Shown one piece after another: positions 16,901 to 24,882 of a stretch of 64,000 nt of DNA. Both the position numbers and the translations under genes were made by a program. Every line of letters starts with the position of its first letter. Position 1 is the stretch's first letter. Source of the DNA: a virus; the IMG/VR virus record IMGVR_UViG_3300020469_005214, positions 1 through 64,000 of that record; one strand, 5' to 3'. Below the pieces are notes generated by a model, which was not told the origin of the DNA, ran no database searches, and worked only from the letters and a program-made list of their open reading frames with translations.

Positions 16901-19645
16901 ATGGCTTCTCCATTGGCAGGACGTGTAGCTAAAGGTGTAACAGGTAGCGAAAGAGCTGGATCTGCTGTAGAGGGCGGACTTCAAGGAGCTGCAACGGGAC
17001 TTGCTCTTGGAGCAATGTTCGGACCAAAAGGGGCTCTAGTTGGAGGTTTAGGAGGTCTTGCATTTGGAGCTGGTTCAGCTTTACTTGACAAAGGTCCTAC
17101 AAGAGCAGAAGAGTTAAAAGAAATATTTGAAAATGTTAGAGAAGAAAATGTAAATAGTGCAAATGCTATTAATAGCTTTTTGCAATCCGAGTCTTTAATT
17201 GGAGATTTATTATCTTCTGGAGATTTTGATACAAGAAAAATATCAAGATTAAGAACTGATGCACTTAAAAATTTAAGGCAAACCAACAAAGAGGGAGAAA
17301 GACTATTAACTGATGCACAGGTTTCAAGAATAACTTCTGCAAGACCAGAGGATAGAAATGAAATAGCTGGCGAATTGCAGAGAGAACTAACTGCAAGAAC
17401 AAATATAGCTGGAGCGAATGCTGAGTTAGCAAAAATTTTACAACAGACAACAGGATCGAGACTAGATTTCGATGATTCTGCTGTTTCGAGACTCGCTCAA
17501 TCGCAGTCGGGAGTAACTTCTTTTGGAGGAGCTTTTGTAGCTGGAAGTGCAAGGACAGTAAGAACTGCCACTCCTTTCAGCGAATTAAACCGACCAGGCA
17601 GCGTTGTAGATGGTAAGACGTTAGAACAGGGCGGAAAACAATTCCAAGCATTGATATCTAATATTTTGGGTCGTGTTGATCTTGGAGAATTTGCGAAGTC
17701 TGCAAAAGCAGCGGAAGTTCCTTTGTCTAATTTTGTAAAAACTTTACAAGATGACTTGGGGTCTGGAAATGTTGATAGAATAAGTGAAACTTTTGAAAAA
17801 TTGGGATTTAACATAAACGATCTGGATGAAGAATTTAGATCAACAATTGGTGCTGTAAGCGGATTAGGTAAAGCTTTAGCGGCAAGTCTTGGAGAAGGGC
17901 AAATATTTAGCAACCTTATTCAACAGAACGCGCTACAAGCGGCAAGAGTAAGTTTGACAACTAATCAGGCTAGATTTGGACAAGCACAATTATCTGCTTT
18001 TCAAGCAAGAAGAAGTTTTAATGATGTAATTGGATTGCAAAGTCAATTATCTACTGCAACTGGTTTTAATAGAAGACGGAGCGCTCTAGAAATATCTGGT
18101 TCTAAATTCGGAATAACAGACTCACAAAGAGATAAGAACTTTTTAGCATCACAACAATTGGCTAGAGACAAAGCAGATGAAACAACAAAGGTTAATAGAC
18201 GTGAAATTTTTACTGACGCAAGAGAACAATTTGAAAAATTTATAGCTAAACCTCTTTCTGAGGGTGCTGAAATTGATAATGATAAATTGGCTTTAACTTT
18301 AATTAAATTGAGAGATGGCATTGATGATTTGACAGAACTAAAATCCATAAGAAATGAGTTAAAAGAAATTTTTAAAAATACTAAAGATTCAAAAGTGATT
18401 CTGGATGGTATACTCTTAGATACCGCCAAAGGTATTGCTCTTGAAAATGTTGCAGCGGCTGATAGGAAGGAAAATATAAAAATAAATCAAAATCAAGAAA
18501 CTGCTCTTAGAGAATTAAAACAGTCATCAGAAAGAATAGCTCAAATCGAAAGAGAGTTGGGTCAAACTATTCCAAGCGTATTAGGAACAGACGATGAAAG
18601 CATTGCTGGCAAGGTCAGAGCTGCTTCAGGCTTTACAAGTACACAAGGGTTCAACACAGTGTTACAAAACGAAGCTAGTCAAATTAGAGAGGGTCTTATT
18701 GCTGCTTTACAGGCAAGAGGTGGAGATGGAGAATTTCTTATACCTCAGTTTCAACAAGGTGCGATTTTAAATAACTTTGATAGAAGTATTAGAAGCACCA
18801 GAGATAGCTCACAAGTATCTCCTTTTGATGTTCCTGGAAGAGCTAATATAGCTTTAGATAGTGTAGCAACAAGATTTGGTTCTTTGGTAGATAACCCAGC
18901 ATTCGCTGCTTTAAGAAAAGAAATAGATTCAAGAGGCGGGGATATTGCTGACATTAGAACCACCTTGCCTGGAACCTTACCACAGGACTTTATTGCTAAA
19001 AGAGAATTTTTTGATAGAGATGGAAACCCAAATCCATTCGTTGTTCCTGAAACTCCAAATATAGAAGCTAAATCAGAACAAGATCCAGCTGTAGCTGAAT
19101 CATTTAAAATTCTTAAAGACGAAATAGTAAATACGGTTAGCGCATTTACAGGTCTTAGAACTGAAATTGAATCTAATGATTTTCTTAGAGCTATAGTAGA
19201 GAGAATTAGTGAAGGAATAGGCTCAAATCAGTTAGTTGGAGAAAAACTACAAGAAACAATAAGCTTACTCCAAGATTATCTAAATATAACACGAGATGGT
19301 AATACAAGCGCTTCTACTAGGACAGCTCTTGAACAAAATGTTTTTCCAGAAAATTACCAGATGAATCCATTACCACTTGGATCAGAATCTACTCCATTAG
19401 ATATGGGAATACTTGTAGAAAAACTTGGCGGCGAGATTGATCCTTTAGCTGAAGCCGTGAACACGCTTAGTACAAATATTAATGCAGGTATTGAGACTAG
19501 ATTAGAAACAAATAATATTTTCACGATAAATTTTGAGGGATTAGAACAAAATTTTGCAAATACTCAAGACTTGATAGACGAACTTTCTTTTAGGCTTGAT
19601 AAAATAGAATCAGAATTACGGGGTGACGTTATAACACCCGATTAA
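13916..19645 (+). CDS. Tail tape measure protein
   Basis: 1,909 residues. Tape measure length sets tail length; at about 1.5 A per residue this suggests a tail near 290 nm (an estimate). Residues about 60-330 form a TP901-type core with repeated helical segments (QQVAQTAQEFARQGLSVEQ, LARSASVAQGAGVSFDEL). Residues about 603-640 show a PAVVNSDELIIPTKSGDIV segment often seen in tape measures. Residues about 1020-1057 form a Gly-rich hydrophobic stretch (ALGAMFGPKGALVGGLGG) able to enter a membrane. The rest is coiled coil and Gln/Arg-rich. Codon usage changes from mixed CGT/AGA before about 15600 to almost only AGA after it. Confidence 0.92.
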   Translation: MAQSDLDIIVGADTRNLNKKVDSAVRRIERRGVNLDTKKGQLALGRITGKADEFTKSLEASNARVIAFGASVAVIEGVRRSFTKLVTTIVEVEQQLTSINSILGQSNNTINQFGSSLFDVAKQTGQSFQQVAQTAQEFARQGLSVEQTLQRTSDALILTRLTTLKTDEAVAALTATINGFQREALTSTEVINKLRAVETSFAVSSDDLASALARSASVAQGAGVSFDELLGVITAIKQRTGLGGATIGQGLKTVFTRLNLPTRVAELKNLNVEIDENANGFEKLRQVAIAYKAAQNANNQGLATQIGVVAAGQFQISKLSAAFDDLANSYSISDAAAERATLATNEANKANEQYNDTIAGVSKQISANIGAIFNSVGQKGTSDAIKNLVTNINSILEAFQGNKVSGSSAFVSILNDAIIGAKNFGFLRDAAEGFAKVLTGPGLVAAAAVIKNLFANTLAQGGKSLLSLTGVDKRQKNREQNQTAVLSLLRQGTAEEQKQFALATAQEAKEKIILTILQRQLAVQQAQELQEIRTADAIRRKGLVISSTDAGVISTRRSMGAVLKGRGVAARAEGSIPDAIIREQNAIDRNVGGATSKARVQVIDKFNYGGGKRGPAVVNSDELIIPTKSGDIVLNKDMMNKKGSNFAAGSAREIRIKGKLEAGQALSNKDKEWLRANAGNNPAGASNRFQNKILPATASAIIRGGGSNIYADNTIGAVRTARFQERNQARNPVGRPTNRESIRRRLISRGASGQFEALRSSSNPETRFEGMRVGGFAGFARRQDSLDRADALNQQARDMRVQQARDQKAQQIRAERRARQQTAFQEQEIFDSDQRARFRGDLDIDQNTRFSKREKAIFQDQAFDTEMDRELNRRGIKAGSENAKKFANTPEGKKLSQNVKERVRTTVSNRFFEIDSQVADQQVKGAQLAIDKQARSGKLGKLGIPSFRGLEKQFAQDKTLTPLAKQRLQSDIQNRRLQRNESLSQKGFIGSFALSMASPLAGRVAKGVTGSERAGSAVEGGLQGAATGLALGAMFGPKGALVGGLGGLAFGAGSALLDKGPTRAEELKEIFENVREENVNSANAINSFLQSESLIGDLLSSGDFDTRKISRLRTDALKNLRQTNKEGERLLTDAQVSRITSARPEDRNEIAGELQRELTARTNIAGANAELAKILQQTTGSRLDFDDSAVSRLAQSQSGVTSFGGAFVAGSARTVRTATPFSELNRPGSVVDGKTLEQGGKQFQALISNILGRVDLGEFAKSAKAAEVPLSNFVKTLQDDLGSGNVDRISETFEKLGFNINDLDEEFRSTIGAVSGLGKALAASLGEGQIFSNLIQQNALQAARVSLTTNQARFGQAQLSAFQARRSFNDVIGLQSQLSTATGFNRRRSALEISGSKFGITDSQRDKNFLASQQLARDKADETTKVNRREIFTDAREQFEKFIAKPLSEGAEIDNDKLALTLIKLRDGIDDLTELKSIRNELKEIFKNTKDSKVILDGILLDTAKGIALENVAAADRKENIKINQNQETALRELKQSSERIAQIERELGQTIPSVLGTDDESIAGKVRAASGFTSTQGFNTVLQNEASQIREGLIAALQARGGDGEFLIPQFQQGAILNNFDRSIRSTRDSSQVSPFDVPGRANIALDSVATRFGSLVDNPAFAALRKEIDSRGGDIADIRTTLPGTLPQDFIAKREFFDRDGNPNPFVVPETPNIEAKSEQDPAVAESFKILKDEIVNTVSAFTGLRTEIESNDFLRAIVERISEGIGSNQLVGEKLQETISLLQDYLNITRDGNTSASTRTALEQNVFPENYQMNPLPLGSESTPLDMGILVEKLGGEIDPLAEAVNTLSTNINAGIETRLETNNIFTINFEGLEQNFANTQDLIDELSFRLDKIESELRGDVITPD

Positions 19646-19667
19646 TTTCTCAATTTATCTTTTTAGA

Positions 19668-19679
19668 TGTAATATTACC
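19668..19679 (+). promoter_or_regulatory. Late-promoter-like motif
   Basis: TGTAATATTACC, 25 nt before the ATG at 19693. Its 3' end runs into the hairpin that covers the next gene's RBS. Confidence 0.35.
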
Positions 19680-19693
19680 CTGTAGGCAGGGTA
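19676..19693 (+). promoter_or_regulatory. Hairpin covering RBS and start codon
   Basis: TACCCTG at 19676-19682 pairs perfectly with CAGGGTA at 19687-19693 around a TAGG loop. The 3' arm contains the AGGG Shine-Dalgarno and the A of the ATG of the 72-residue gene, so folding would hide the ribosome site. No T run follows, so this is not a terminator. Confidence 0.55.
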
Positions 19694-19911
19694 TGGAAGA
19701 AAAGGATTATTTGTATTATAGTTTTTTGGGTAAACGGTGTATTAAATACATGTTTAAACAATATTTGTATCATCTAGAAGATTTACTTGATAAAAAGTCA
19801 ATTTCTATTGATGATTATGAAGAGGCTAGACAAAGAATTCTAGATATTGGCAATGATCAAGCCAGATTTTTTGAAGATCAGGCTGGTAATTATTTTAAAA
19901 TTAACAGGTAA
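19693..19911 (+). CDS. Small acidic tail-module protein
   Basis: 72 residues, not recognised. Rich in Tyr, Asp and Lys; helical (YLYHLEDLLDKKSISIDDYEEARQRIL). The start codon is covered by a perfect 7-bp hairpin that includes its AGGG RBS, so its yield may be kept low or controlled. It ends 9 nt before the next gene. In many siphoviruses small assembly-helper proteins lie near the tape measure. That use is only a guess here. Confidence 0.55.
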   Translation: MEEKDYLYYSFLGKRCIKYMFKQYLYHLEDLLDKKSISIDDYEEARQRILDIGNDQARFFEDQAGNYFKINR

Positions 19912-19920
19912 AGGGGATTT

Positions 19921-20667
19921 ATGAAAAAATTATACACATTTAAAGGAAAGATAGGGGAAGAAACTTTTGATTTTGGTCTTAAAAAACCAAATCGAGTTGA
20001 GATGGAAGATTTAGAAATTTTTCAAGCTGCGATTAAGTCAAAACTTATGAACATGGGGGTTCAAACAAGGGCGGCTGTTGATAAGTATTATATGGACAAT
20101 TGTGATGGAGCTATGACTAAGGGTGACGAATATGAAATTACTAAGTTGCGTCAAGAGCTTGTGAAGAAAGAAGAAGAATTGCTTACTAGTGTTGGTGATG
20201 AAAATAAAGAGGCTAGGATTAAACTGTACGAAGAAATCAATAAATTGTCTGACAAGATCAGAAATTTTAATGAATATTATTCGGCTATTTATGATGATAC
20301 TGTTGAGACCAAGGCTCGTAATAAGGCAATTGATTATGCTTTTCTAAACTTTTCTTTAATTGGAGAAGACTTTTTATTTGATTCAGATAATGAACATCCA
20401 CAGAAAAGGATGATAGAACAGTTTGAACAGATGGAACAAAAGCAAGAAGGCGAAAATGAAGCTGACTGGTCTGACATTCATAATAAATTAATTTTTCTAT
20501 TCACTTTGTGGTTTATGGGAATTGCAGAAACCGAAAAAGATTTTGAAGGATTTTACAAAGAAAACTTTGGAAAAAAGATTGAAGAAAAAATCGAAGAAAA
20601 AGAAATAGAAAAAGAAATAGAAAAAGAAGCAGAAGCAGAAAAAAAAGAAAAAGATAGCGAGAAGTAA
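19921..20667 (+). CDS. Putative tail assembly protein with charged tail
   Basis: 248 residues, not placed in a family. It begins with a beta-type segment (KLYTFKGKIGEETFDFGLKK), continues as helices with a coiled coil (TKLRQELVKKEEELL), has a Trp-containing helix (KLIFLFTLWFMG), and ends in about 40 residues of nearly pure Glu/Lys/Ile/Ala. The start FKGKIGEETFDFGLKKP is like that of tail assembly chaperones. A clear AAAGGGGA RBS precedes the ATG. The stop overlaps the next start (TAATG). A chaperone-type -1 frameshift fusion with the next gene was considered and ruled out, because the new frame meets TAG at 20655. Confidence 0.5.
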   Translation: MKKLYTFKGKIGEETFDFGLKKPNRVEMEDLEIFQAAIKSKLMNMGVQTRAAVDKYYMDNCDGAMTKGDEYEITKLRQELVKKEEELLTSVGDENKEARIKLYEEINKLSDKIRNFNEYYSAIYDDTVETKARNKAIDYAFLNFSLIGEDFLFDSDNEHPQKRMIEQFEQMEQKQEGENEADWSDIHNKLIFLFTLWFMGIAETEKDFEGFYKENFGKKIEEKIEEKEIEKEIEKEAEAEKKEKDSEK

Positions 20668-21566
20668 TGAATGAAGATTCTATTCTTCGAAGCGGGCTTT
20701 CGGAAATATTAAAAGGTTATTCTTATAGTGTTGAGAATAATTTTTACATAAAACACATGGCTTTGGATGATCATGTGGATTACGAAAGAGTGTATTCTTT
20801 TTTCTACGAGCGATTAAAAAAAAGGGGCGTAGAAGCTTCTGAAGTTTTAATTGAAAGAGCTATTGCTCAGGATTTGTGGTCAGATGAGAAAGATAAAAAA
20901 ATTAAAGATTTGTCTGAATTATGTGAACAACTAACATTAACTATTCAGAAATCACTGGCAGAAGACATGAAGAATCATGCCAAAAAAGAGCTGCAAAATA
21001 ATCAAAAAGAGCATGATAATTTAATGGCACAAAAATATGCAATTACATCAAGCTCAATAGAAAGCATTACCAATAATAGAATGCATGAATATTATATTGT
21101 GAATTCTTTGTATTTGGATAAAGATCTTAATCAAAAAAAATTTAATGAAAAAGATTTTGATGAAATAGAGCCAGAAGAGTTATCTAAAATTAATAAGAGC
21201 TATAATAAGTGCACCGAAAAATTAAACGATTCAAATATTAGAAAAATATCTATCAAAGACTTTTTTCAAAGTTCTTGGAATTTATCAAAAAATCCATATT
21301 ATTACTTTGGAAAACCTATTAGTGATATTACGTATTTTCAAACAAGATTGGCTACAAGTGCGAATATGTTTGCAAATATTTTTAAAAACTATCCAGGTAT
21401 TGAATCTGAAGATCCAGACGAGATAATTGAGTTTGCACAAATGAGGTATGAAGCCCAAAAGAATGAGGGCAAAAATAGAAGTTTTACAGGAGCTGATACT
21501 GAAAAATTAAGAAGAGCTGGCATTAATGTACCTGACAGGTCTGCACAATTCAATAATGCTCGATAA
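20667..21566 (+). CDS. Putative tail assembly partner, unknown family
   Basis: 299 residues, mostly helical and charged, with no membrane segment. Notable pieces: an N-terminal ERVYSFFYERLKKRG region, a coiled coil at about 90-115 (AKKELQNNQKEHDNL), a Tyr-rich middle (PYYYFGKPISDITYF) and a C-terminus with RRAGINVPDRSAQF. Translation is coupled to the preceding gene by TAATG, which suggests that the two act together, perhaps as tail chaperones placed after the tape measure instead of before it. Function is inferred from position only. Confidence 0.5.
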   Translation: MNEDSILRSGLSEILKGYSYSVENNFYIKHMALDDHVDYERVYSFFYERLKKRGVEASEVLIERAIAQDLWSDEKDKKIKDLSELCEQLTLTIQKSLAEDMKNHAKKELQNNQKEHDNLMAQKYAITSSSIESITNNRMHEYYIVNSLYLDKDLNQKKFNEKDFDEIEPEELSKINKSYNKCTEKLNDSNIRKISIKDFFQSSWNLSKNPYYYFGKPISDITYFQTRLATSANMFANIFKNYPGIESEDPDEIIEFAQMRYEAQKNEGKNRSFTGADTEKLRRAGINVPDRSAQFNNAR

Positions 21567-21569
21567 AAG

Positions 21570-21582
21570 TGTAATAAATGTC
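21570..21582 (+). promoter_or_regulatory. Late-promoter-like motif
   Basis: TGTAATAAATGTC begins 4 nt after the previous stop. Its first T is 8 nt from the ATG at 21578 and 17 nt from the ATG at 21587. If it is a promoter, the second ATG is the likely start of the next gene. Confidence 0.35.
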
Positions 21583-22441
21583 AGGTATGAGGTTTTTTAG
21601 AAACAAAGATATTTGTGTAAGATTAGAAGGCGATTCAATTAAAGGGGCGAACTCTTTTTCTTTCGATTCTGCTTATTCGGCTCCTAAAATAGAAGTTATT
21701 GGCAGGGGAAGCACTCGACAATATCAAGGAAAAAATGAAGCTGGAGGGTCTATATCGGCCTTAATATTAGATGATGGAAGTTATTTACATAACAGATTTA
21801 TGTCTGCGAGTGGAATTATAACTGGTGGGTTTGTGGGGGCTACTGATAATTCTACACCAGAAAGACTTACCGTTGGTTTTAACTTTAATTCGGGTTATAT
21901 TAGTAACTATACCTTAAATGGAGGTGTCGGAAGTCCACCATCTGATTCGATTGAATTTGTTGTTTATGGAGAAGTATCGGGTGATAACCAACCGATTGAT
22001 GCACAAGATAATATAGGAGAGTCAGGAATTAAAAATAAATCTATTATTATTGAAGGTCTCGACACATTAGAATCGCAATTCATTCAGTCTTTTACTTATT
22101 CAATCTCGACAAATTGGAAGCCGTCTTACGTTATGGGAAGACATTTACCAATTGATGTTTCTAGAGTAGAAGGATACACGGTTTCTTTAGATTTAGATAT
22201 CATAGCGGGTACTGGCAATAAACAAAGTGTTTTAAACGATTTTGAAGAAACATTTGTAAGTGGATCAAGTGATTTAGAAATTAAATTCGGCGACTGTCGT
22301 GAAATAACTGGATATAGAATGCCAAGGGCTAGAATAGAATCGGAAACACTAAATTCAAGCGTAAACGGATTTTTAGAAGGAAACATTCGTTTCCAAACAG
22401 TTATTAACAATTTAGAGGAATTATTGCCTATATCATCATGA
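21578..22441 (+). CDS. Tube-like distal tail protein
   Basis: 287 residues (284 if the second Met at 21587 is used, which the overlapping promoter-like motif favours). Beta-rich. It has a first half with SFSFDSAYSAPKIEVIGRG and RLTVGFNFNSGYISNY, and a second half with QSFTYSISTNWKPSYVMGR followed by VSLDLDIIAG. The second-half layout matches the strand-LG-strand unit of the tail-tube protein at 12747, so this may be a tube-fold protein that closes or continues the distal tail. It overlaps the next gene by 4 nt. Confidence 0.6.
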   Translation: MSGMRFFRNKDICVRLEGDSIKGANSFSFDSAYSAPKIEVIGRGSTRQYQGKNEAGGSISALILDDGSYLHNRFMSASGIITGGFVGATDNSTPERLTVGFNFNSGYISNYTLNGGVGSPPSDSIEFVVYGEVSGDNQPIDAQDNIGESGIKNKSIIIEGLDTLESQFIQSFTYSISTNWKPSYVMGRHLPIDVSRVEGYTVSLDLDIIAGTGNKQSVLNDFEETFVSGSSDLEIKFGDCREITGYRMPRARIESETLNSSVNGFLEGNIRFQTVINNLEELLPISS

Positions 22442-23223
22442 GCTATATAAATTATAAAGATGTTAAGATAACATACGGCTCTGATGAAGTATTGTGTAGA
22501 GATCTCACAATGGATTGTTCTAACTCTTTAGAAGACAGTAAAACTCGTGCGGCAAATAAAACTGGAGTAGTTTATGGAACTGAAAGACCTGTTACCAGAA
22601 TAAATTTGAACTATTTAATAGGATCGGGCGGAGACCCTTTTTACAAAGATTTTGAAGAAATTTTTAACGGAAATGCAAATATTTCAGAATTTGAGAGCCA
22701 AACATTATTAATTGGTTCTAGTGAGTTTACTGGATTATATCCAGAAAGCCTGTCTATTTCTGCGAGTGAAAATTCATTTTTCAATGCTAGTGTTAATTTA
22801 GTTGCTTATTCAATTATAACTGGTCAATTATTAGCGGACGAATCACCCAATAGTGAGGTTTTTGAAGCTGATATCGATATTGGTCATTCTGCTAATAGTC
22901 CATTAGTTGGAGCAACTGGAACATCTATAACCTTAAATTGTTCTATACAACAAAATCCTATATATTTATTAGGAAGCAGTGGCGCACCAGGTTTTGTTGA
23001 TATTATATCGCGAAGAAAAGAGTGTAACGTTAATGCTTCTGGTTTTAGCAATTTTGTTGAAATTAACGGGGGCGAAGATGTTGAAATTTCTCTTACTGTT
23101 AATTCTTTGAATGGAGAACCACTACAAGATTATGGATTTACTGGAAAAGTCCAATCAACCAATATGTCTTTGAGCGCTGGAGATGTCGCGTCCGTAGATA
23201 TGTCATTAGTTAGCTTTATATAA
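22438..23223 (+). CDS. Tube-like distal tail protein
   Basis: 261 residues, beta-rich, with start and stop tightly packed between neighbours (4-nt overlap before, none after). ITLNCSIQQNPIYLLGSSG followed by a strand pair recalls the unit seen in the gene before it and in the tail-tube protein. N-terminal sequence SYINYKDVKITYGSDEVLCRD and a mid-part SEFTGLYPESLSISASENS suggest a jelly-roll or tube fold. Best guess: a distal-tail ring protein. The paralogy is a by-eye comparison, not a computed alignment. Confidence 0.55.
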   Translation: MSYINYKDVKITYGSDEVLCRDLTMDCSNSLEDSKTRAANKTGVVYGTERPVTRINLNYLIGSGGDPFYKDFEEIFNGNANISEFESQTLLIGSSEFTGLYPESLSISASENSFFNASVNLVAYSIITGQLLADESPNSEVFEADIDIGHSANSPLVGATGTSITLNCSIQQNPIYLLGSSGAPGFVDIISRRKECNVNASGFSNFVEINGGEDVEISLTVNSLNGEPLQDYGFTGKVQSTNMSLSAGDVASVDMSLVSFI

Positions 23224-24882
23224 ATGGACTTCGATAAAACAACAGTATTAGGATCTAGTACTCAGTATGAGTATTTCGGATCAAATTTATATAATTACAG
23301 AAAAATAAAAACTGTAAGTCTTGAAGGTTTTTTGATTGATGAAGGCGTTATAGAGGGTGATTCAGAGGACAACAAAGACATTATTGATGGTTTTTTAGAC
23401 ACGACAACGATTCAGGAGTTTACAGTTAATGGAACGGCTTTTGGTACGGGTAAGTTAGTAGACATTTCTTTTTCTGATGAAGGTGTTAGTCCAGGCTTAA
23501 AACAAGTTTCAGCTACTATAGAAGTTTATGAAGGTGGAATAGATCCTGATTCAGGAGGTGGAGGTGGATCATCTGAGGGATTACAATCTGTATTAATAGA
23601 TGAAGCAAGTGAAGCAAATTTTTTAGTAAGTTTAGATGAAGTGTTTTCTTTTAATGAAACGGCTTCTAATAAAAGCTTTAATTATTCAGTTAATATTAAT
23701 TATCAAGATGACGAAAGCAATGATCCATTGCTCCTGTCTAAAACCTTGGCACAAGCCTTAATTGACGAGGCTCTGGCTAATCAATTAATTGACGGTTACA
23801 ATGAAGATGCAACTACATATAAAAAATATTGTTCGGAAAGTATCGATGAAATATCCAAGTCATATTCTTTATCGCATCAATATAACTTTGTTGACGCATT
23901 AAGTTCGGGATCAACTGATTCAACATCGGAAATTTCTGTTGCTATAAATCAAAACGGAATAACAACTGTATCAGAAAAGGGCGTCGTTCGTTTTATTGCT
24001 CCGAGTGACGAAAGCTCATTAGGCACACTTAACACTGAAACACAAGCCTTAATTGATTCATCTTTTACAAGATGTCAAACTGAATTTAATATTTTTATAG
24101 CAGATGAGGAGCCTACCGCTTATAGTTCACCTGCAAGTCTTGTTGATAAAAAAATATCAGTAATTCGAGAAATAGATGAAAGAAATTTAACCATTAATTA
24201 TACGGTTAATTATTCTAACGACATATCTATTGAAAGCACTTATAATTGGTCGTATAATCATGAAATAAAAAAATCAGAAGGCTTTTATGTAATATCTGAA
24301 AGAGGACAGATAGTTGGAGATGGCAAGCCGTTGCCTATTGGTTCAGAGTGTTCTATTGAAAAAGCCAAATCAGCTTTTAACGATACAATTAAAGGCGGGA
24401 TTGAAGGCAGAATAGATAGTGTATTGAGAAGTAATACAATAGAATTCAGGGAAATACATCTTATAAATGAAGATACTAATTTTTCTGAAATAGACGGAAC
24501 CATCACTTATAATTTTTCTTATTCAAGTGAATCTAGAGAGGGCACCGACAAAATCACTAATAAAAATACCGTCACACATTCTTATCCAGTTGATTTGAAA
24601 AATAATTTTAATATATTAAAAGATATGTCGATTTCTCAAAAATTAGATTTAGCCACTATAGGTAAAACCACATTAAGGATGGAATTAAGAGGCGAAAAAG
24701 AAGTTACATTTTCAGAATATAGAGGTTTTATTAATACAACTATTTCAAAGTTTATACCAACAGAAGAATTTGTTCACATTTCTTCTTCACCAAAAATATC
24801 TTTTACCCCTAAAAAAAACTCAATGACATTCAGTGTTGAGTGGAATTGGCTAAGGGAGGTAGCCGACATAGATGTCATCTGA
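23224..24882 (+). CDS. Two-domain distal tail protein with Gly/Ser linker
   Basis: 552 residues. Residues 1-108 form a compact beta domain (YRKIKTVSLEGFLIDEG). A Gly/Ser linker (GGGGGSSEG, about 115-123) joins it to a long beta-rich part of repeated units, each with a strand of the type NYTVNYSNDISIESTYNW, ending MTFSVEWNWLREVADIDVI. The next gene has the same plan. It starts directly at the stop of the preceding gene and overlaps the next by 11 nt. It is probably part of the distal tail or baseplate-like tip. No enzymatic motif is seen. Confidence 0.6.
   Translation: MDFDKTTVLGSSTQYEYFGSNLYNYRKIKTVSLEGFLIDEGVIEGDSEDNKDIIDGFLDTTTIQEFTVNGTAFGTGKLVDISFSDEGVSPGLKQVSATIEVYEGGIDPDSGGGGGSSEGLQSVLIDEASEANFLVSLDEVFSFNETASNKSFNYSVNINYQDDESNDPLLLSKTLAQALIDEALANQLIDGYNEDATTYKKYCSESIDEISKSYSLSHQYNFVDALSSGSTDSTSEISVAINQNGITTVSEKGVVRFIAPSDESSLGTLNTETQALIDSSFTRCQTEFNIFIADEEPTAYSSPASLVDKKISVIREIDERNLTINYTVNYSNDISIESTYNWSYNHEIKKSEGFYVISERGQIVGDGKPLPIGSECSIEKAKSAFNDTIKGGIEGRIDSVLRSNTIEFREIHLINEDTNFSEIDGTITYNFSYSSESREGTDKITNKNTVTHSYPVDLKNNFNILKDMSISQKLDLATIGKTTLRMELRGEKEVTFSEYRGFINTTISKFIPTEEFVHISSSPKISFTPKKNSMTFSVEWNWLREVADIDVI

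Noticed and set aside
14857-18963. Several antisense open frames of 70-138 codons opposite the tape measure gene.
   Set aside because: They have no RBS or family pattern and reflect the codon bias of the sense gene.
19621-19645. Terminator at the end of the tape measure gene (GGGTG and CACCC).
   Set aside because: The stem is short, its loop is 9 nt and no T run follows. The CACCC arm is inside the last codons.
20581-20680. Programmed -1 frameshift joining the 248- and 299-residue genes, as in tail assembly chaperones (A-rich slippery run at about 20639-20650).
   Set aside because: The second gene is in the -1 frame, but that frame has TAG at 20655-20657, after the slippery run and before the join. 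The genes are coupled by TAATG instead.
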